NCBI GenBank assembly: GCA_040880365.1
Contig: JBBDIO010000187.1
Location: forward strand, 1-19,791
DNA from: JBBDIO01 sp040880365
GTDB taxonomy: Bacteria > Chloroflexota > Anaerolineae > Caldilineales > Caldilineaceae
DNA length: 19,791 bases
Reading direction: 5' to 3'
Shown: in pieces, positions 17,848 through 19,791 of the stretch
How positions within the stretch are numbered: position 1 is the stretch's first letter
Layout: every line of letters begins with the position of its first letter
The notes under the pieces: model-generated
Told to the model about the DNA's origin: nothing
Database searches by the model: none
The model's input: the letters and a program-made list of their open reading frames with translations, nothing else
Made by a program: the position numbers and the translations under genes

Positions 17848-17994
17848 ATGTGGGCGATGAGCGCTGTGCCCAAGTCAAAAATACCTGAACCTTCTTCGGT
17901 TTCCAGGCCCTTTGCAAGTGTCTTTTGCGCATATGTACGCGTTACATATGTCGCGGGTGTACCTGTTGAGGTCAGGCTAAATTCAAGCAAATAA
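17848..17994 (+). CDS. Possible 48-codon leader peptide ORF
   Basis: ATG 17848 opens a 48-codon frame (MWAMSAVPKSKIPEPSSV...) ending at TAA 17992-17994. A GGAAG lies 4 bases before the ATG. The predicted transcript start is about 18 bases upstream. The last third is Val-rich (YVRVTYVAGVPVEVRL). The stop codon is 2 bases before the first leader hairpin, the placement expected for a regulatory leader peptide. Third-position base use is less GC-rich than in the neighbouring genes, so it is either not a conserved protein or is selected only for regulation. No family is recognised. Confidence 0.4.
   Translation: MWAMSAVPKSKIPEPSSVSRPFASVFCAYVRVTYVAGVPVEVRLNSSK
17930..17950. repeat. Palindrome CATATGTA-N5-TACATATG
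   Basis: Two perfect 8-bp arms (17930-17937 and 17943-17950) flank CGCGT. With one bulged T the pairing can extend by four more bases in RNA (17926-17929 with 17952-17955). It lies about 100 bases inside the predicted leader transcript and within the possible leader ORF. It could be a DNA operator for a dimeric repressor or an RNA hairpin of the leader. Confidence 0.6.
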
Positions 17995-17996
17995 TT

Positions 17997-18026
17997 GGGT
18001 CGTGAAAGCTGCTTCACGGCCTTTTT
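17997..18026 (+). promoter_or_regulatory. First leader hairpin with T-run (attenuator hairpin 1:2)
   Basis: GGGTCGTGAA (17997-18006) pairs with TTCACGGCCT (18013-18022), a 10-bp stem with two G-T wobbles, loop AGCTGC. A T-run (18022-18026) follows at once, so it may itself act as a terminator or pause site. Its 3' arm contains CACGGC (18015-18020), which can pair instead with the 5' arm of the downstream terminator. Confidence 0.6.
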
Positions 18027-18078
18027 GTGTTGATGTACCTGGAGCCGATTTTGAGAGAGAGCCAGGTGGCATATATCC

Positions 18079-18108
18079 GCCGTGGGCGATCCCCACGGCA
18101 TCTTTTTT
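18079..18108 (+). terminator. Intrinsic terminator in the ABC exporter leader
   Basis: GCCGTGGG (18079-18086) and CCCACGGC (18092-18099) form a perfect 8-bp stem with loop CGATC, followed by ATC and six T (18103-18108). No plus-strand gene of ordinary size lies upstream that would need it. It stands about 160 bases before the exporter start codon, so it most likely works as an attenuator. Confidence 0.8.
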
Positions 18109-18127
18109 GGGCTATACCCAGGCCCGC

Positions 18128-18166
18128 CCATCTGCACAGGCAGGATGTACAGTGCGGTGCAGATGG
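18128..18166. repeat. 10-bp inverted repeat downstream of the leader terminator
   Basis: CCATCTGCAC (18128-18137) and GTGCAGATGG (18157-18166) are perfect reverse complements with a 19-base loop. In the exporter mRNA this forms a stable hairpin between the terminator and the ribosome site. Role unknown; it could protect the 5' end of a processed read-through transcript. Confidence 0.65.
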
Positions 18167-18269
18167 CAAGGAACTGGGTGCATGTTGTATGCGATCTATG
18201 TAGTGCAGTGCGTTTGACGCAGGAAATGAGTTCCAGAATCTCACCTATGGAGAGAAGCAGGAGGTACAC

Positions 18270-19791
18270 ATGACCGGACGACTTGGTATTTACCAGCGCT
18301 TGCTGGGATATTTGAAACCCTATCGTAAGGCAATAGTCTGGGCCTATGGCGCCATGTTGCTGGCGACCGTAATGAACCTGTTTGTGCCGCAGATTATTAA
18401 GGTTGCTATCGATGAAGGATTGGCTACTGGACAATCGACCGCGCTGGTATCGGCGGGCGGGCTGATTCTCCTGATCGCCGTGATGCGGATGGGCATGGCC
18501 TTTGCCCATCGCTATTACGGTGAATGGCTGACCCATCGCGTGGCTCTGGATTTGCGCAATGCTTTTTACAGTGCGGTACAGAGTTTGCCGTTTGCGTTTC
18601 ACGATCAGGCGCAGACGGGGGACCTCATGAGCCGCGCGACCAGCGACATTACCGAAACAGAACGCTTTGCGGGGATTGGTCTGTTGGAGCTGGTGGCAAC
18701 GTCGCTGTTGCTGATTGGTGTGCTGGTTGCCATGTTCCTGGAAAACACTATGCTGGCGCTGATTGTGCTCGGACCGATGGTTGTGCTGGTGATTATTGCC
18801 ATCTATTTCGGCAATATCATTCGCCCCATGTTCAAGCAGATTCAGGAACAAATGGGCATTCTGGCGTCGGCTATGCAAGAGAGCATGACCGGCATTGGCG
18901 TGGTGAAGGCCTTTGCGCGCGAGCCACATGAGCTGGAAAAATTTGAAATTGAAAACCAGAAATGGTTTCAGAAACGCTATGCGGCGATTAAGGTCTGGGC
19001 CAATTTCTGGCCGTCTTTTACGTTCATATTAATGATTGCGGTTTTGCTTTTGCTCTGGTTCGGTGGGCCGATGGCAATGCGGGAAGAAATTAGCGTCGGC
19101 TCCCTCTTCGCGATGATTTCCTATGTGCTGATGCTCAATGCGCCGGTATCGCATCTGGGGTTCCTGGTCAATATGGTGGCGACTGCGGGCGCCAGTGCAA
19201 CTCGTGTGTTTGAGATCATGGATACGCCCAACACCGTACAGGAACCGGCGTCACCCGTGGTGTTGGAAGATGTGCGGGGCGAGGTGCGCTTCGAGGATGT
19301 GGACTTTTCCTATGCGGGCGCACGGGCAACATTAACCGACATCAGCTTTGTAGCAGAACCCGGGCAGGTCATCGCCCTGATTGGGCCTACGGGATCGGGC
19401 AAATCGACCATTACCAATCTGATTCCGCGCTTTTACGATCCCACTGACGGGCGCGTGCTAATTGACGGCCACGACGTGCGGACGCTTTCGCTGCGTGCGT
19501 TGCGCAGTCAGATTGGGATTGTGTTGCAGGCGCCGTTTCTGTTTAATAATACGATTGCCGAAAATATTGCGTATGGGGTGCCCGATGCGCCCAAGGAGCA
19601 GATTGTGGCGGCGGCGAAAATTGCCGCGGCCGACGATTTCATTACGACTTTTCCTGCGGGCTATGACACCATGGTGGGCGAGCGTGGCGTGACCCTGAGT
19701 GGTGGACAGAAGCAGCGGATTGCCATTGCGCGCGCGGTGCTCAGCAACCCGCGTATTTTGATTCTGGATGATTCGACCAGCAGTGTGGATA
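18270..19791 (+). CDS. ABC exporter half-transporter, degenerate-site type (cut by window edge)
   Basis: Fused membrane plus ATPase half-transporter of the type I exporter (multidrug/lipid) family; 507 codons are visible. ATG 18270 has GGAGG six bases upstream. The N-terminal ~310 residues hold six predicted TM helices, starting with YLKPYRKAIVWAYGAMLLAT, with coupling-helix features such as QTGDLMSRATSDI. The nucleotide-binding domain has Walker A GPTGSGKST (372-380), a Q-loop in GIVLQAPFLFNNT, signature LSGGQ (476-480) and Walker B ILILD (496-500). The residue after Walker B is Asp501, not the catalytic Glu, giving ILILDDSTSSVD. This is the pattern of the degenerate-site subunit in heterodimeric exporters such as Thermotoga TM287. 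An active partner gene is expected just to the right. Substrate cannot be read from the sequence. Confidence 0.95.
   Translation, partial: MTGRLGIYQRLLGYLKPYRKAIVWAYGAMLLATVMNLFVPQIIKVAIDEGLATGQSTALVSAGGLILLIAVMRMGMAFAHRYYGEWLTHRVALDLRNAFYSAVQSLPFAFHDQAQTGDLMSRATSDITETERFAGIGLLELVATSLLLIGVLVAMFLENTMLALIVLGPMVVLVIIAIYFGNIIRPMFKQIQEQMGILASAMQESMTGIGVVKAFAREPHELEKFEIENQKWFQKRYAAIKVWANFWPSFTFILMIAVLLLLWFGGPMAMREEISVGSLFAMISYVLMLNAPVSHLGFLVNMVATAGASATRVFEIMDTPNTVQEPASPVVLEDVRGEVRFEDVDFSYAGARATLTDISFVAEPGQVIALIGPTGSGKSTITNLIPRFYDPTDGRVLIDGHDVRTLSLRALRSQIGIVLQAPFLFNNTIAENIAYGVPDAPKEQIVAAAKIAAADDFITTFPAGYDTMVGERGVTLSGGQKQRIAIARAVLSNPRILILDDSTSSVD

Noticed and set aside
17832..18929. 365-codon minus-strand frame across the exporter leader and the start of the exporter gene
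   Set aside because: It overlaps 660 bases of a clearly coding plus-strand ABC gene, and its His/Gln/Asn-rich product is typical of an antisense frame. The part within the intergenic region (17832-18269) could be a gene remnant but has nothing to support it.

Overview
The window looks like a chromosomal segment of a free-living, GC-rich bacterium. A tryptophan T-box leader outside the usual low-GC Firmicutes setting, a Tat-dependent YkuE-type phosphodiesterase, a lipoprotein signal and an FtsH of ordinary type would fit a Chloroflexota genome (Anaerolineae/Caldilineae side). That placement is an inference from gene content and base composition, not a search result.

Left part (1 to about 9720, minus strand): an aromatic amino acid operon. 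Reading in the direction of transcription the order is a sigma70-type promoter (9689-9717), a tryptophan-specific T-box leader with a terminator (9234-9682), trpE, trpS, trpG, an APH/choline-kinase-like phosphotransferase, trpD, trpC, trpF, aroC and the start of aroK, which runs off the left edge. The operon couples the last common steps (shikimate kinase, chorismate synthase) to anthranilate synthase and the next three tryptophan steps. It also includes the tryptophanyl-tRNA synthetase, so enzyme supply and tRNA charging share one tRNA-sensing switch. trpA and trpB are not in the window.

Middle part (9823-17726, minus strand): a two-TM protein of unknown function downstream of ftsH; ftsH with two candidate tandem promoters and a long leader; a Tat-exported YkuE-like metallophosphoesterase; an iron-type ABC substrate-binding lipoprotein without its permease; a SpoU/TrmH-family RNA methyltransferase; and an RlmI/RlmK-like class I methyltransferase.

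Right part (17727-19791): a 543-base divergent intergenic region, then a plus-strand ABC exporter half-transporter cut by the right edge. Its Walker B is followed by Asp instead of the catalytic Glu, as in the degenerate subunit of heterodimeric exporters, so a partner gene probably follows. The long leader of this gene is the most interesting part of the window. It holds a candidate promoter, a 48-codon upstream ORF and a hairpin beginning 2 nt after that ORF's stop codon. A strong intrinsic terminator follows, and its 5' arm can instead pair with the 3' arm of the first hairpin. That is the layout of a ribosome-mediated transcription attenuator, comparable in logic to the bmrB-bmrCD drug-exporter leader of Bacillus subtilis.
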